Of a DNA stretch of 64,000 nt, positions 19,113 through 26,152 are shown piece by piece. A model generated the notes under the pieces. It was not told the origin of the DNA and did no database searches. It worked only from the letters and a program-made list of their open reading frames with translations. Position 1 is the first letter of the stretch, and every line of letters begins with the position of its first letter. The stretch comes from Arthrobacter sp. QXT-31 (GTDB taxonomy: Bacteria; Actinomycetota; Actinomycetes; Actinomycetales; Micrococcaceae), in the NCBI RefSeq assembly GCF_001969265.1, contig NZ_CP019304.1, forward strand, positions 1,984,001 to 2,048,000. The letters run 5' to 3'. Made by a program: the position numbers and the translations under genes.

Positions 19113-19256
19113 ATGACCCGGGAAGAAGCTTACGCAAGGTGCCCCCAAGACTCCTATGTCGAGTTCTATGGCGGCCGGTGGCTGGTTGTTCCGTTCGAGC
19201 CGGTTGAGCAGCCGCAGTTTTTCGTTTGCGCTCCGGGAAGTCTCCGGAGTTTTTAG
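19113..19256 (+). CDS. Small protein, 47 residues, paralogue A of a convergent pair
   Basis: Complete small gene with GAGGGAAG seven bases before ATG 19113 and TAG at 19254-19256. The product begins MTREEAYARC, has the core DSYVEFYGGRWLVVPF and ends FFVCAPGSLRSF. It is 36/47 identical to the 48-residue product encoded at 19361-19507 on the other strand. Conservation of the core and of the ribosome site argues that both are real genes. It is soluble and aromatic-rich with two Cys; no known family is recognised. A hairpin follows the stop. Confidence 0.7.
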   Translation: MTREEAYARCPQDSYVEFYGGRWLVVPFEPVEQPQFFVCAPGSLRSF

Positions 19257-19267
19257 CCCCGCCAATA

Positions 19268-19292
19268 TTGCGCAGGGAAATTGACTGCGCAA
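19268..19292. terminator. Hairpin between the convergent small genes
   Basis: Perfect 8-bp stem TTGCGCAG / CTGCGCAA with a 9-nt loop, starting 12 bp after the stop of the plus-strand small gene. It lies beyond the stop of the minus-strand one as well, so it may end both transcripts. Confidence 0.55.
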
Positions 19293-19360
19293 AGTAATTA
19301 CCAGGCAATATGTGCCAAATGGGATTATTTACTTCGCTGCCACAGTCCTTCAATTCCAGG

Positions 19361-19507
19361 TTAATGGCTGCTGCGGACGGTTGCGGGGGAGCAGACAAAG
19401 AAGGCCGGCTGTTCCACCTGCGCGAACGGCACTACGAGCCAGCGGCCGCCATAGAACTCGACATACGAGTCCGAGGTGCATCGTGCGAAGGCTTCCTCGC
19501 GTGTCAT
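19361..19507 (-). CDS. Small protein, 48 residues, paralogue B of a convergent pair
   Basis: ATG 19507 is preceded by GGAGGAAG at good spacing; TAA lies at 19361-19363. The product begins MTREEAFARC, shares the core DSYVEFYGGRWLVVPF with paralogue A and ends FFVCSPATVRSSH. Differences cluster in the Pro/Gln-rich linker and the tail. The pair is arranged tail to tail, as expected from an inverted duplication. Function is unknown. It is not an obvious toxin-antitoxin set, because the members are alike and not in one operon. Confidence 0.7.
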   Translation of the reverse strand: MTREEAFARCTSDSYVEFYGGRWLVVPFAQVEQPAFFVCSPATVRSSH

Positions 19508-19700
19508 TGTCTTCCTCCATCAAGCCTTGGGGTACCGGGACGGCCACTGGAGTCAGAACAGCCCTGCGTGGAGTTCCGCTGAACCGGTGACCGTCACCTG
19601 CATTTCTTTCCTGTAGTAAAAGTACGCCAGCCAATTCCTTTAGGGGAGGGCTTTTCGCAAACTTCCATGAGAAATTCAGCGGCCCTTTTTGCCATTGCAA

Positions 19701-19741
19701 TTAACATGCCTGAAACATGGAGTTAACATGCTGGAAACATG
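19701..19741. repeat. Two 19-bp direct repeats beyond the EamA stop
   Basis: TTAACATGCCTGAAACATG (19701-19719) and TTAACATGCTGGAAACATG (19723-19741) differ at two positions and have a 22-bp period. They sit in the 246-bp AT-richer gap between the EamA transporter stop and the small gene at 19507. Two copies of ACATG per unit could give four half-sites. No gene with a promoter here is evident. Confidence 0.6.
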
Positions 19742-19753
19742 ACTGCTGGTTTG

Positions 19754-20671
19754 CTAGGCGGGCTGGCGGGGAGTCAGGACGAAGAGACTCGCCAGCACCA
19801 TGGCTATGCCAAGCCAGCCGAGAAGAGGCAGCCGTTCCCCCACGACGACGACGGCCAGTACGGCGGCGACAACAGTTTCCATAAGCGAAAGGCCGGTTGC
19901 GGTACTCGCGCGCACGCGCGCCAGTCCCCAACCGAAGAGGACGTAACCGGCAAACATGGGGACAAGCGCCATGTAGGCGCCCACGGAGAAGTTGCCCCAC
20001 GACTCCAGGAGCGGCTGGCCGGTCATTGCGAGCACCGGCATCAGGAGCAGGCCGCCCAGGCCGAACACCGCACCCATGGCTGCCCGGGACGGCACTCCCC
20101 CGCTGATCAGGCGGTGGGCAGCCCACGAATACAGCGCGTAGGTGGTGCCGGCAACCAGCCCCAGCACAATTCCCGCCGGCACGGCCCAGGCTTCGGCAAG
20201 GACACCCGGCCGTTCTGCCGCCTCGCCGGCAAAGCACAGCAGTCCGGCCCCTGCCACCCCGATCAGCGCGCCGAGCATCCAGCGGCGGGTCAGCTCCTTC
20301 CGGTCTGCCACCCGCTCAATTACCGCCGACGCCAAAGGGGCCGAACCGATCGAGATGACTGTTCCAAGCGCGACGCCGGAAAGGTGCATGGAGCTGTAGA
20401 ACGCAAGCGGGTACACCGCCACCGCCGCGGCCCCGAGGGAGACAAGGAGCCTTCGGTCCCGGAGTCTGGCCCAGTGGCCCGCGATTGGCCGGGCTGCGTA
20501 CAGCGCCTGCAGCAGCCCGCCCACGCCCATCGCCACCGCACCGATCGCCAGTGGACTCACCGACGGCGCGAACGTGGCAACAGTTCCCGTGGTGCCCCAA
20601 AGGGTGGAGGCTCCGACGACGAAAACGGCGCCCAGGAGCGCGCCGTTCACCCGGCCAAGCGCCGCCCTCAC
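19754..20671 (-). CDS. EamA/DMT superfamily transporter (probable metabolite exporter)
   Basis: Membrane protein of 305 residues with about ten helices in two EamA repeats. The first runs from VGASTLWGTTGTVATF and the second from VLGLVAGTTYALYSW; the end is LGWLGIAMVLASLFVLTP. GTG 20671 overlaps the TetR stop by four bases (GTGA) and has GGAGGC upstream, so start at 20719 is rejected. It is coupled to and probably repressed by the TetR protein. RhtA-like amino acid export is one possibility; the substrate is not known. Confidence 0.88.
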   Translation of the reverse strand: MRAALGRVNGALLGAVFVVGASTLWGTTGTVATFAPSVSPLAIGAVAMGVGGLLQALYAARPIAGHWARLRDRRLLVSLGAAAVAVYPLAFYSSMHLSGVALGTVISIGSAPLASAVIERVADRKELTRRWMLGALIGVAGAGLLCFAGEAAERPGVLAEAWAVPAGIVLGLVAGTTYALYSWAAHRLISGGVPSRAAMGAVFGLGGLLLMPVLAMTGQPLLESWGNFSVGAYMALVPMFAGYVLFGWGLARVRASTATGLSLMETVVAAVLAVVVVGERLPLLGWLGIAMVLASLFVLTPRQPA

Positions 20672-21264
20672 AGCGCCTCCAGCATTCGGACGGCGATCAG
20701 CCGGGCCTCGCGCAGGCAACGGTCTTCGCCTTCAAGGCCGGCCCTGGCCATTGACCCCTCGAGCAGGAACGCCAGGTGCCGGGCCACCCTGCCGGCCTCA
20801 GCATCCTGCCGCGGCAGCAGCTCCGCCACATGCCGGCGCAGGAGGCCCTCGACCTCCTCCTTGTGTTGCCGCACGGCCTGCCTTCCGGGAGCGCCGGCAG
20901 GCAGTTCGGCGGCAGCATTGAGCAGGCCGCAGCCCCTGAATCCGTGCTCATACGCAAAGTTGGCGTGGTCGATGTAGGCGTCGAACACGGCGAGGACCCG
21001 GTCCTGCGGCGTCCCAGCCGCAGCAACCCGTTCACGGTACAGGGCGAGCCATTCCTCATGCCGGGCGGCCAGATAGGCCGCCACCAGGTCCGCCTTGGAG
21101 GCGAAGTTGTTGTAGAGGCTTTTCTTGGCCACGCCGGCGGCAGCCGTAATGGAGTCGATGCCGGTGGCCGCGACGCCGTCGGAGTAGAAGAGGCGGGCCG
21201 CAGCCTCAAGGAGCGATGCACGGGCAGGCCGCTTGGATGTTGATCGGTCTTCAGGTGAGGCCAC
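20668..21264 (-). CDS. TetR family transcriptional regulator
   Basis: Regulator of 198 residues. The N-terminal HTH covers LLEAAARLFYSDGVAATGID and ITAAAGVAKKSLYNNFASKA; the rest is the all-helical ligand and dimer domain. GTG 21264 has GGAGGAA six bases upstream. A 22-bp near-perfect operator lies about 25-45 bp before the start. It is the first gene of an operon with the EamA exporter, so induction by the exported compound is likely. Confidence 0.92.
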   Translation of the reverse strand: MASPEDRSTSKRPARASLLEAAARLFYSDGVAATGIDSITAAAGVAKKSLYNNFASKADLVAAYLAARHEEWLALYRERVAAAGTPQDRVLAVFDAYIDHANFAYEHGFRGCGLLNAAAELPAGAPGRQAVRQHKEEVEGLLRRHVAELLPRQDAEAGRVARHLAFLLEGSMARAGLEGEDRCLREARLIAVRMLEAL

Positions 21265-21288
21265 GGCTATTCCTCCGGCAGTTTGGCA

Positions 21289-21310
21289 GTAGGTAGACCA
21301 GTCTACCTAC
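21289..21310. promoter_or_regulatory. TetR-type operator
   Basis: Arms GTAGGTAGAC (21289-21298) and GTCTACCTAC (21301-21310) are exact reverse complements around a 2-bp centre. Position just upstream of the TetR start and symmetry are classic for TetR autoregulation. It may also control the plus-strand oxidoreductase 150 bp away. Confidence 0.8.
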
Positions 21311-21463
21311 CGACTAAGTCTACCGAAGGCTGCAGCCGTGCCCGGTACGCGGTCCCCTGTTGACGACCGGCCAGTGTCCGGTGAAACGCTGGAGGGTGGC
21401 CCGGATGCAGGAGTTGCAGAACACAGCCAACAGGCGGGGCAGGTTGGAGAGAAGGAGAGTTGA

Positions 21464-22456
21464 ATGAGCGAGAAATTGCGTTGGGGCATTCTGGGCAGCG
21501 CCCGCATTGTCCGCAAGACAATTCCGGCGTTGCAGGAAACAAAAAACGGTGAGGTTGTAGGCATTGCTTCGCGAACCGAGGAGAAGGCCCGGGAGTACGC
21601 CGGCAAGCACGGCATCCCGCAGGCTTTTGGCTCCTATGAGGCACTGCTCGCCTCCCCGGACATCGACGCCGTCTACATTCCGCTGCCGAACACACTGCAC
21701 CTTGAGTGGATCCTGAAATCTCTGGACGCAGGCAAGCACGTCCTCTGCGAAAAACCTCTGGCGATGAGCGCCGCCGAGGTCGAGCAGATAGCCCGCAAGG
21801 CCGAGCAGACCGGCCTCAAGGTCCTGGAAGGCTTCATGTACCGCTTTCACCCCCGTTTCGAGAAGCTCCAGGAGCTGCTCGCTGCCGGCGCGGTGGGAAA
21901 ACTGACATTTGTCCACGTCGCCCACTCCTTCGACGCGGGCGACGGGGACAACATCCGGTGGTACAGCAGTCTTGGCGGCGGGGCACTTTTCGATACGGGG
22001 TGCTACTGCGTCAACGTAAGCCGGATGGTCACGGGCCAGGAGCCGGCCGAGTCCGCCGCCTTCGGCAACTACCGCGACGCCAATGACGGAGGCCAGATCG
22101 ACACCAGCATTGCGGGCATGCTGCGCTTTCCCGGCGGCGCAACCGTGCTTTTTGATACCGGAGTAAACCTTGAGCGCCGCAACTTTCTGGAGCTGACGGG
22201 CACTGAGGGCCGCCTCTACCTCGACAATCCTTTTGGGCTCCTGGAGGAGGATTCAGTCCTGGAGGAGCACCATTTCGGCCAGAACACCGTATTTCACCAG
22301 GTCAAGGGCGAAAACCACTTCGTACGGATGGGCGAACACTTCGCCGACAGCGTCCTCAACGGCACTCCGCTCCGCTACGGTCTCGCGGACGCGGCGAACA
22401 ATGCACGGGTGCTGGAAGAGCTCGACAGGGCGGCGCGGAAACAGGCTGGCACCTAA
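21464..22456 (+). CDS. Gfo/Idh/MocA family oxidoreductase (dimeric dihydrodiol dehydrogenase-like)
   Basis: Dehydrogenase of 330 residues. The N-terminal Rossmann segment LRWGILGSARIVRKTIPAL resembles the glucose-fructose oxidoreductase / dihydrodiol dehydrogenase subgroup. The signature CEKPLA follows AGKHVL near residue 95, and the substrate domain has GGGALFDTGCYCVNVSRM. Strong GAAGGAGAG precedes ATG 21464. It is a single gene without obvious partners. It faces the TetR gene, so shared regulation through the palindrome at 21289 is possible. Confidence 0.9.
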   Translation: MSEKLRWGILGSARIVRKTIPALQETKNGEVVGIASRTEEKAREYAGKHGIPQAFGSYEALLASPDIDAVYIPLPNTLHLEWILKSLDAGKHVLCEKPLAMSAAEVEQIARKAEQTGLKVLEGFMYRFHPRFEKLQELLAAGAVGKLTFVHVAHSFDAGDGDNIRWYSSLGGGALFDTGCYCVNVSRMVTGQEPAESAAFGNYRDANDGGQIDTSIAGMLRFPGGATVLFDTGVNLERRNFLELTGTEGRLYLDNPFGLLEEDSVLEEHHFGQNTVFHQVKGENHFVRMGEHFADSVLNGTPLRYGLADAANNARVLEELDRAARKQAGT

Positions 22457-22458
22457 AG

Positions 22459-22657
22459 CTACGGCGGACCGCCCCGGTAGCTCTTAAAGCCCCCAGGGCA
22501 TCTCGTTGGCCAGGACCAGGTGGGAGTCGACCCACACGGTACCCGCATCCAGCCGGGAGGCGACGTCGTGGCCGAGCTGCGGGTTGAGGGTCCAGGCCGA
22601 CGCTGCCAGGCCGTACGGCACCTCGTTGGCCCGGGCCATGGCTTCTTCTTCGTCGCC
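22459..22657 (-). pseudogene. Aldehyde dehydrogenase C-terminal remnant, truncated and frameshifted
   Basis: A 57-residue piece matches the end of NAD-dependent aldehyde dehydrogenases: DEEEAMARANEVPYGLAASA, then LDAGTVWVDSHLVLANEMPW. The family continues PWGGFK; here the frame reads PWGL and stops at 22484. Adding one G to the run of five restores GGFK, so a single-base deletion is indicated. Even the restored frame ends at 22459. The upstream part with the NAD site and catalytic Cys is missing. It is a decayed gene. Confidence 0.75.
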
Positions 22658-22738
22658 GGACCTCCTGGATCCTATGACGATGGCGCTCGGTCTCGGCGTG
22701 GCGCTCCTCTCGACCGCTGCCCAGGAGCCGCACACGAC

Positions 22739-23632
22739 TTACCGCTGAGCACTGTTGTCAGTTTCCGCCGGACCGCCCCTGGTAGTGCTACGGCGGGAGA
22801 TGAGTACGGGCCCGTGGGCGTGGTGCAGGACGGCATGCGCGGTCGATCCTATGGTGCCCCTGATGAGTCCCTGACCTTTGGTTCCCACCACTGTTATTCC
22901 GGCGCCTTTGGAGGCGTTGAGGATCGCACGCGGGATTGAAGTGTCTGTGAGTACCCTTCCTTCGACGGCGATGGCTGGCGCGAGGGCGCGTGCAGCCTCG
23001 ATGGCGGTGTTGACGACTTCGTATGCTGCAGCTTCGGCGTCCACTGGATCACGGAGTTGCCGGTACCCGGCTGGCGTGTGCCTGACGTGGATGATGGTGA
23101 GGCTGCTCTGGCTTGTGCTGGCCATGGTGCAGGCGTCTTCAAGAGCTGCGGAAGAACCGGTCCCGTTCACAGCCACAACGACTGGTCCTTTGGGGTGATC
23201 GTCGGAACGGATCACGGCCACGGGACAGGCTGCTGTGGCAGCCATCTCCAAGGAGACGGAGCCGATCAGCAATCCCATGAACCCGCCGATGCCGCGGCTG
23301 CCCACAACGAGCAGGTCTTTACCTGCGGAGATTTTCACCAGATGTTCGGCGGGCCATCCGTAAACAAGTTTGGTTTCTATGTCCAGCTCAGGTTCACCGT
23401 GGCGGGCATGAGAAAGTCCCTCTTCAAGCGTTATTTGGGCGGAACGCTCCAGTCCGCTGTCGGCCACTCCGGGCACCGGGCCGAGCTTGTCCGTTAGCAG
23501 CGGCCACAGTGAGCAATGGACCAGAAGGAGCTGGCAATGACGCGCCGACGCTTGCCGTGCCGCCCATCGGACTGCTTGGGCCGCTTCGACTGAGCCGTCA
23601 TACCCGACGACGACGGTTCTGGAATCATTCAC
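22739..23632 (-). CDS. Universal stress protein, two UspA domains
   Basis: Tandem UspA protein of 297 residues. Domain 1 starts TVVVGYDGSVEAAQAVRWAA and contains the ATP-binding loop VVGSRGIGGFMGLLIGSVS. Domain 2 starts VVVAVNGTGSSAALEDA and has VVGTKGQGLIRGTIGSTA. Both loops fit the G-2x-G-9x-G(S/T) nucleotide motif. GTG 23632 overlaps the preceding usp gene by eight bases and has AGGAG upstream, so the two are cotranscribed. Likely cytoplasmic and induced by starvation or low oxygen, as in other Actinobacteria. Confidence 0.92.
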   Translation of the reverse strand: MNDSRTVVVGYDGSVEAAQAVRWAARQASARHCQLLLVHCSLWPLLTDKLGPVPGVADSGLERSAQITLEEGLSHARHGEPELDIETKLVYGWPAEHLVKISAGKDLLVVGSRGIGGFMGLLIGSVSLEMAATAACPVAVIRSDDHPKGPVVVAVNGTGSSAALEDACTMASTSQSSLTIIHVRHTPAGYRQLRDPVDAEAAAYEVVNTAIEAARALAPAIAVEGRVLTDTSIPRAILNASKGAGITVVGTKGQGLIRGTIGSTAHAVLHHAHGPVLISRRSTTRGGPAETDNSAQR

Positions 23633-24128
23633 GGCGCGTCTCCTTGTTGGCCGGTTGTACGGGGGCAGCCGCCGCTGCAGGCATGAGCGCGGCGGGAAGT
23701 TCGGTTCCGTGGGCGATCAGGACCGGGCATTTCGCTTGCTGGGCGGCCAGCGTACTGACCGAACCCATGAGCAGCTCCTTCATGTGGCCGTGATCGCTGC
23801 TGCCAAGGATCAGCAGCTGCGCGGTCAGGGACTCATCCATGAGGACTTTGGCGGGGGCGCCACGGCGGATCACCTGGTTCACTGGCGCTGGTGCGGTGGT
23901 TCCATATGCCCGTTCCACCGCAAGGGAGCAGGTGCGTTCCGCCGCACGGTCGGGGTTGGGCGCGGCAGGCGCCATCAGGGGGAACGGGACATCGAAGTCC
24001 CACGCGATCACAGCCCTGATCTCTGCGTTCATCAACGGTGCGATCACGCCCGCCCAGCGCAGGGCGAGGATTGAAGCCTTACTGCCGTCCACTCCGACGA
24101 CAATACTGGGCATTGGTTCTGCATTCAT
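23625..24128 (-). CDS. Universal stress protein, single UspA domain
   Basis: UspA protein of 167 residues starting MNAEPMPSIVVGVDGSKAS. The loop LILGSSDHGHMKELLMGSVS is the nucleotide-binding region, although the first Gly spacing is changed by DH. The C-terminus is an Ala/Pro-rich tail. ATG 24128 has GAAGGA upstream; the longer frame to 24188 lacks support. It lies ten bases after the PPOX-like gene and overlaps the next usp gene, so a three-gene stress operon is likely. Confidence 0.9.
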   Translation of the reverse strand: MNAEPMPSIVVGVDGSKASILALRWAGVIAPLMNAEIRAVIAWDFDVPFPLMAPAAPNPDRAAERTCSLAVERAYGTTAPAPVNQVIRRGAPAKVLMDESLTAQLLILGSSDHGHMKELLMGSVSTLAAQQAKCPVLIAHGTELPAALMPAAAAAPVQPANKETRRE

Positions 24129-24138
24129 GACCCGTCCT

Positions 24139-24600
24139 TCAGTTGCCGGGTCGGGGCTCCCTTGCCGGCCACCACCGCTTGGAATCATCGACGACGAAAC
24201 TGCGGCCCGTGACCTCTGTGGGCGAAATACGGAACACGTAGTCCTTCTGGCCCGGCTCCCAGGGCGAGAGTGCCTGCTCCGCCGTCGCCTGACCCGGATC
24301 GTTCTCCCCGACGGGTTCCGGCCGGCCCTTCACCACCACACTCCAGGCGATGGTGCCGTAGGAATTGAGCCCATCTGCCTCAAGGACAACCACATTGCCC
24401 TCGAGCAGCGCATTCATCTTGGTTCCGGCCCCCGTCCGGAAAATCAGCGTGCCATCCTCCGGCAAATAATTGACAGGAAAAATCTCCGGCCCTGCGCCGC
24501 CGGTAAAGGCCAAGCGGCCGACCGATGAGGACCGCAGGTGCCTCCAGCACTCATGGACACTCAAAACCTCTGACCTCGGGGATTCCTCCACGTTGCTCAT
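24139..24600 (-). CDS. Pyridoxamine 5'-phosphate oxidase family protein (flavin-binding split barrel)
   Basis: Protein of 153 residues of the Pyridox_ox_2 group: ECWRHLRSSSVGRLAFTGG, then EIFPVNYLPEDGTLIFRTGA and KMNALLEGNVVVLEAD. Such proteins bind FMN or F420/haem-type cofactors; the activity is not predictable here. No ribosome site is seen. A TATGCT -10-like box (24607-24612) ends six bases before ATG 24600, which suggests a leaderless transcript. It heads the operon with two usp genes, a combination also found in hypoxia-type regulons of mycobacteria. Confidence 0.85.
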   Translation of the reverse strand: MSNVEESPRSEVLSVHECWRHLRSSSVGRLAFTGGAGPEIFPVNYLPEDGTLIFRTGAGTKMNALLEGNVVVLEADGLNSYGTIAWSVVVKGRPEPVGENDPGQATAEQALSPWEPGQKDYVFRISPTEVTGRSFVVDDSKRWWPAREPRPGN

Positions 24601-24663
24601 GGGCAGAGCATACCTAGCCCGCAGGGTGCTGCAGTAGAGGAACGGAAATAAGGTTGTCAGCTG

Positions 24664-24870
24664 TTATTCGGAACTGTCCGCGGTATCAGCCTCGGGCGAC
24701 AACGGCAGCCCCATGAATTCATAAAGCTCCCGCCATGCGTTATCCAAACGCATCTCGGCCAGGACGATTTCTTCTTTGCCGGCATCATCACCGCGCTGCC
24801 GCAATTCATAGAGATCGTTGTACAACTCGTCAACTTGGTTCAAGCGCCTCTTGAATTCCATGTCAGCCAT
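24664..24870 (-). CDS. Small hypothetical protein, 68 residues, helical
   Basis: The product starts MADMEFKRRLNQVDELYNDL and is rich in Leu, Glu, Arg and Asp with heptad-like spacing, indicating a helical or coiled-coil protein ending in an acidic tail. No family is recognised. A TAGTCT -10-like box (24877-24882) lies exactly six bases before ATG 24870 and no ribosome site is visible, so the mRNA may be leaderless. It precedes the PPOX-usp genes on the same strand by 63 bp and may belong to the same stress group. Confidence 0.65.
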   Translation of the reverse strand: MADMEFKRRLNQVDELYNDLYELRQRGDDAGKEEIVLAEMRLDNAWRELYEFMGLPLSPEADTADSSE

Positions 24871-24948
24871 CGCAAAAGACTAATCCAACAGCAGTGAATG
24901 GGACAGGGTTCACATCCAAACCCTTATCTTGACGGGCCGACAGAGGTA

Positions 24949-25031
24949 TTGAACGCTTGTTCAACCTCCACTACTGTCCTCCGTATGTGCTTGATCAAGT
25001 CCTGCACTGAACAAGTCATGCACCGAACAAG
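24949..25031. promoter_or_regulatory. Cluster of palindromes and direct repeats upstream of the acid phosphatase
   Basis: Three elements sit together: a perfect palindrome TTGAAC-GCTT-GTTCAA (24949-24964), a second palindrome CTTGATCAAG (24990-24999), and a direct repeat TGCACTGAACAAG / TGCACCGAACAAG (25003-25015 and 25019-25031). The last copy runs into the ribosome site. A regulatory role, perhaps phosphate response, is inference. Confidence 0.45.
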
Positions 25032-25041
25032 GAGGTTCACA

Positions 25042-25839
25042 TTGAAGAGATCCACGAGCATTGCCTGCACGAGTATCGCCATCGTGTCCATGCTGGCCGC
25101 GCCCGGCTGCGCCGCCACCGACCAGGCCGGCGCGGCGCCGGCGGAGAGCCCTAACCCCGGGAACTGCGCGGTACAGGAGCACGCCATGGGTTTGCGCTGG
25201 CAGCAGCAAAGCGCGGAGGCACAGGCACTGCAGTCCCAGACCTACCGGATCGCAGGCGAGAACCTTGAGGAGAAGATCAAGCAAGCCAAATCCGAAAACC
25301 TCGCGATTATCACCGATCTGGACGAGACCGCAATCGACAACACCGAACTGCTGGCCCGCGATGTGGCCGCCTGCCACGACTACAGCACCTGGGACACCTG
25401 GGACCAGTGGGAGCTGAAGGGGTCACCGTCCGCGATCCCGGGCGCCGTCGAGTTCTTCCAAAAGGCCGATGAGCTGGGCGTCTCGATCTACTACCTCTCC
25501 GACCGGACCGAGGAGAACCTCGATGCCACCATCGCCTCGCTGAAGCGCCTGGACTTCCCCCAAGTATCGAAGGACCAGGTGATTCTGTTGGGCCCGTCGA
25601 AGGAGGAGCGGCGCACCAAGATTCAAGAGAAACACAAGGTCGTCATGCAACTGGGCGACACGCTGCATGACTTCGCCGGGCACTACGCTAAAGCCGATCT
25701 AGGCCAGCAGCGGCAGCTCGTCGAAAAAGACTCTGGGCACTTCGGCGATGACTGGTTCATCCTCCCCAACCCCACCTACGGCTCCTGGGAGGATGCCGAG
25801 CTCGACGAGTGGGACGCTGAGCTGGAAGTTAATCCCTGA
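25042..25839 (+). CDS. Secreted HAD acid phosphatase (5'-nucleotidase e(P4)-like, class B/C)
   Basis: Protein of 265 residues. A signal peptide (KRST, then a hydrophobic stretch to MLAAPGC) ends in a possible but imperfect lipobox. The HAD IIIB core follows: ITDLDETAIDN with nucleophile and acid Asp, YYLSDRTEEN as motif II, and QLGDTLHDFAG as motif IV. It probably releases phosphate from nucleotides or other esters at the cell surface. TTG 25042 is chosen because AAGGAGG lies six bases upstream; ATG 25018 and the earlier in-frame start at 24898 have none. The C-terminus is very acidic. It stands alone, followed by a strong hairpin. Confidence 0.88.
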   Translation: MKRSTSIACTSIAIVSMLAAPGCAATDQAGAAPAESPNPGNCAVQEHAMGLRWQQQSAEAQALQSQTYRIAGENLEEKIKQAKSENLAIITDLDETAIDNTELLARDVAACHDYSTWDTWDQWELKGSPSAIPGAVEFFQKADELGVSIYYLSDRTEENLDATIASLKRLDFPQVSKDQVILLGPSKEERRTKIQEKHKVVMQLGDTLHDFAGHYAKADLGQQRQLVEKDSGHFGDDWFILPNPTYGSWEDAELDEWDAELEVNP

Positions 25840-25843
25840 TCGG

Positions 25844-25880
25844 AGCGCGGGTACCAGCGCCAGAGCGTGGTACCCGCGCT
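25844..25880 (+). terminator. Hairpin after the acid phosphatase
   Basis: Perfect 13-bp stem AGCGCGGGTACCA / TGGTACCCGCGCT with an 11-nt loop, five bases after the stop. No U-tract follows. Confidence 0.7.
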
Positions 25881-25926
25881 GCCGGATATCCGCACAAAGA
25901 CCACCGAACTGTCACCAATCTGTGTC

Positions 25927-25979
25927 TTGCTTCACAGCATCGGCAACGATAATATTGTCCATAATTGTTAGCGCTAACA
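25927..25979 (+). promoter_or_regulatory. Promoter and LacI-type operator of the sugar ABC importer
   Basis: A -35 TTGCTT (25927-25932) and -10 TAATAT (25950-25955) are spaced by 17 bp. A perfect 14-bp palindrome TGTTAGCGCTAACA (25966-25979) follows at about +5, an ideal repression site for a LacI-family protein. The leader to GTG 26153 is then about 190 nt. Confidence 0.85.
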
Positions 25980-26152
25980 GAAATGTTGGGGCAAGCCGGA
26001 CTTAGAACTCCGGCGATGACAGCCTCCGGTGCCGCTCCTGTGGAACGGCCTCGGTACGCCGGACACAAATGGCCGGCCTCGGCGGAAAGTACATACGCTT
26101 TCCGCTCAAGCACCGATTCGTGGCCCTCCCGGGCCGCGGAAGGAGAATAAAC

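Noticed and set aside
19113..19507. Toxin-antitoxin system
   Set aside because: The two small products are paralogues in convergent orientation, not an operon of unlike partners.
25965..26150. 61-residue frame in the chvE leader
   Set aside because: No ribosome site, and it overlaps the operator; the composition matches non-coding leader.
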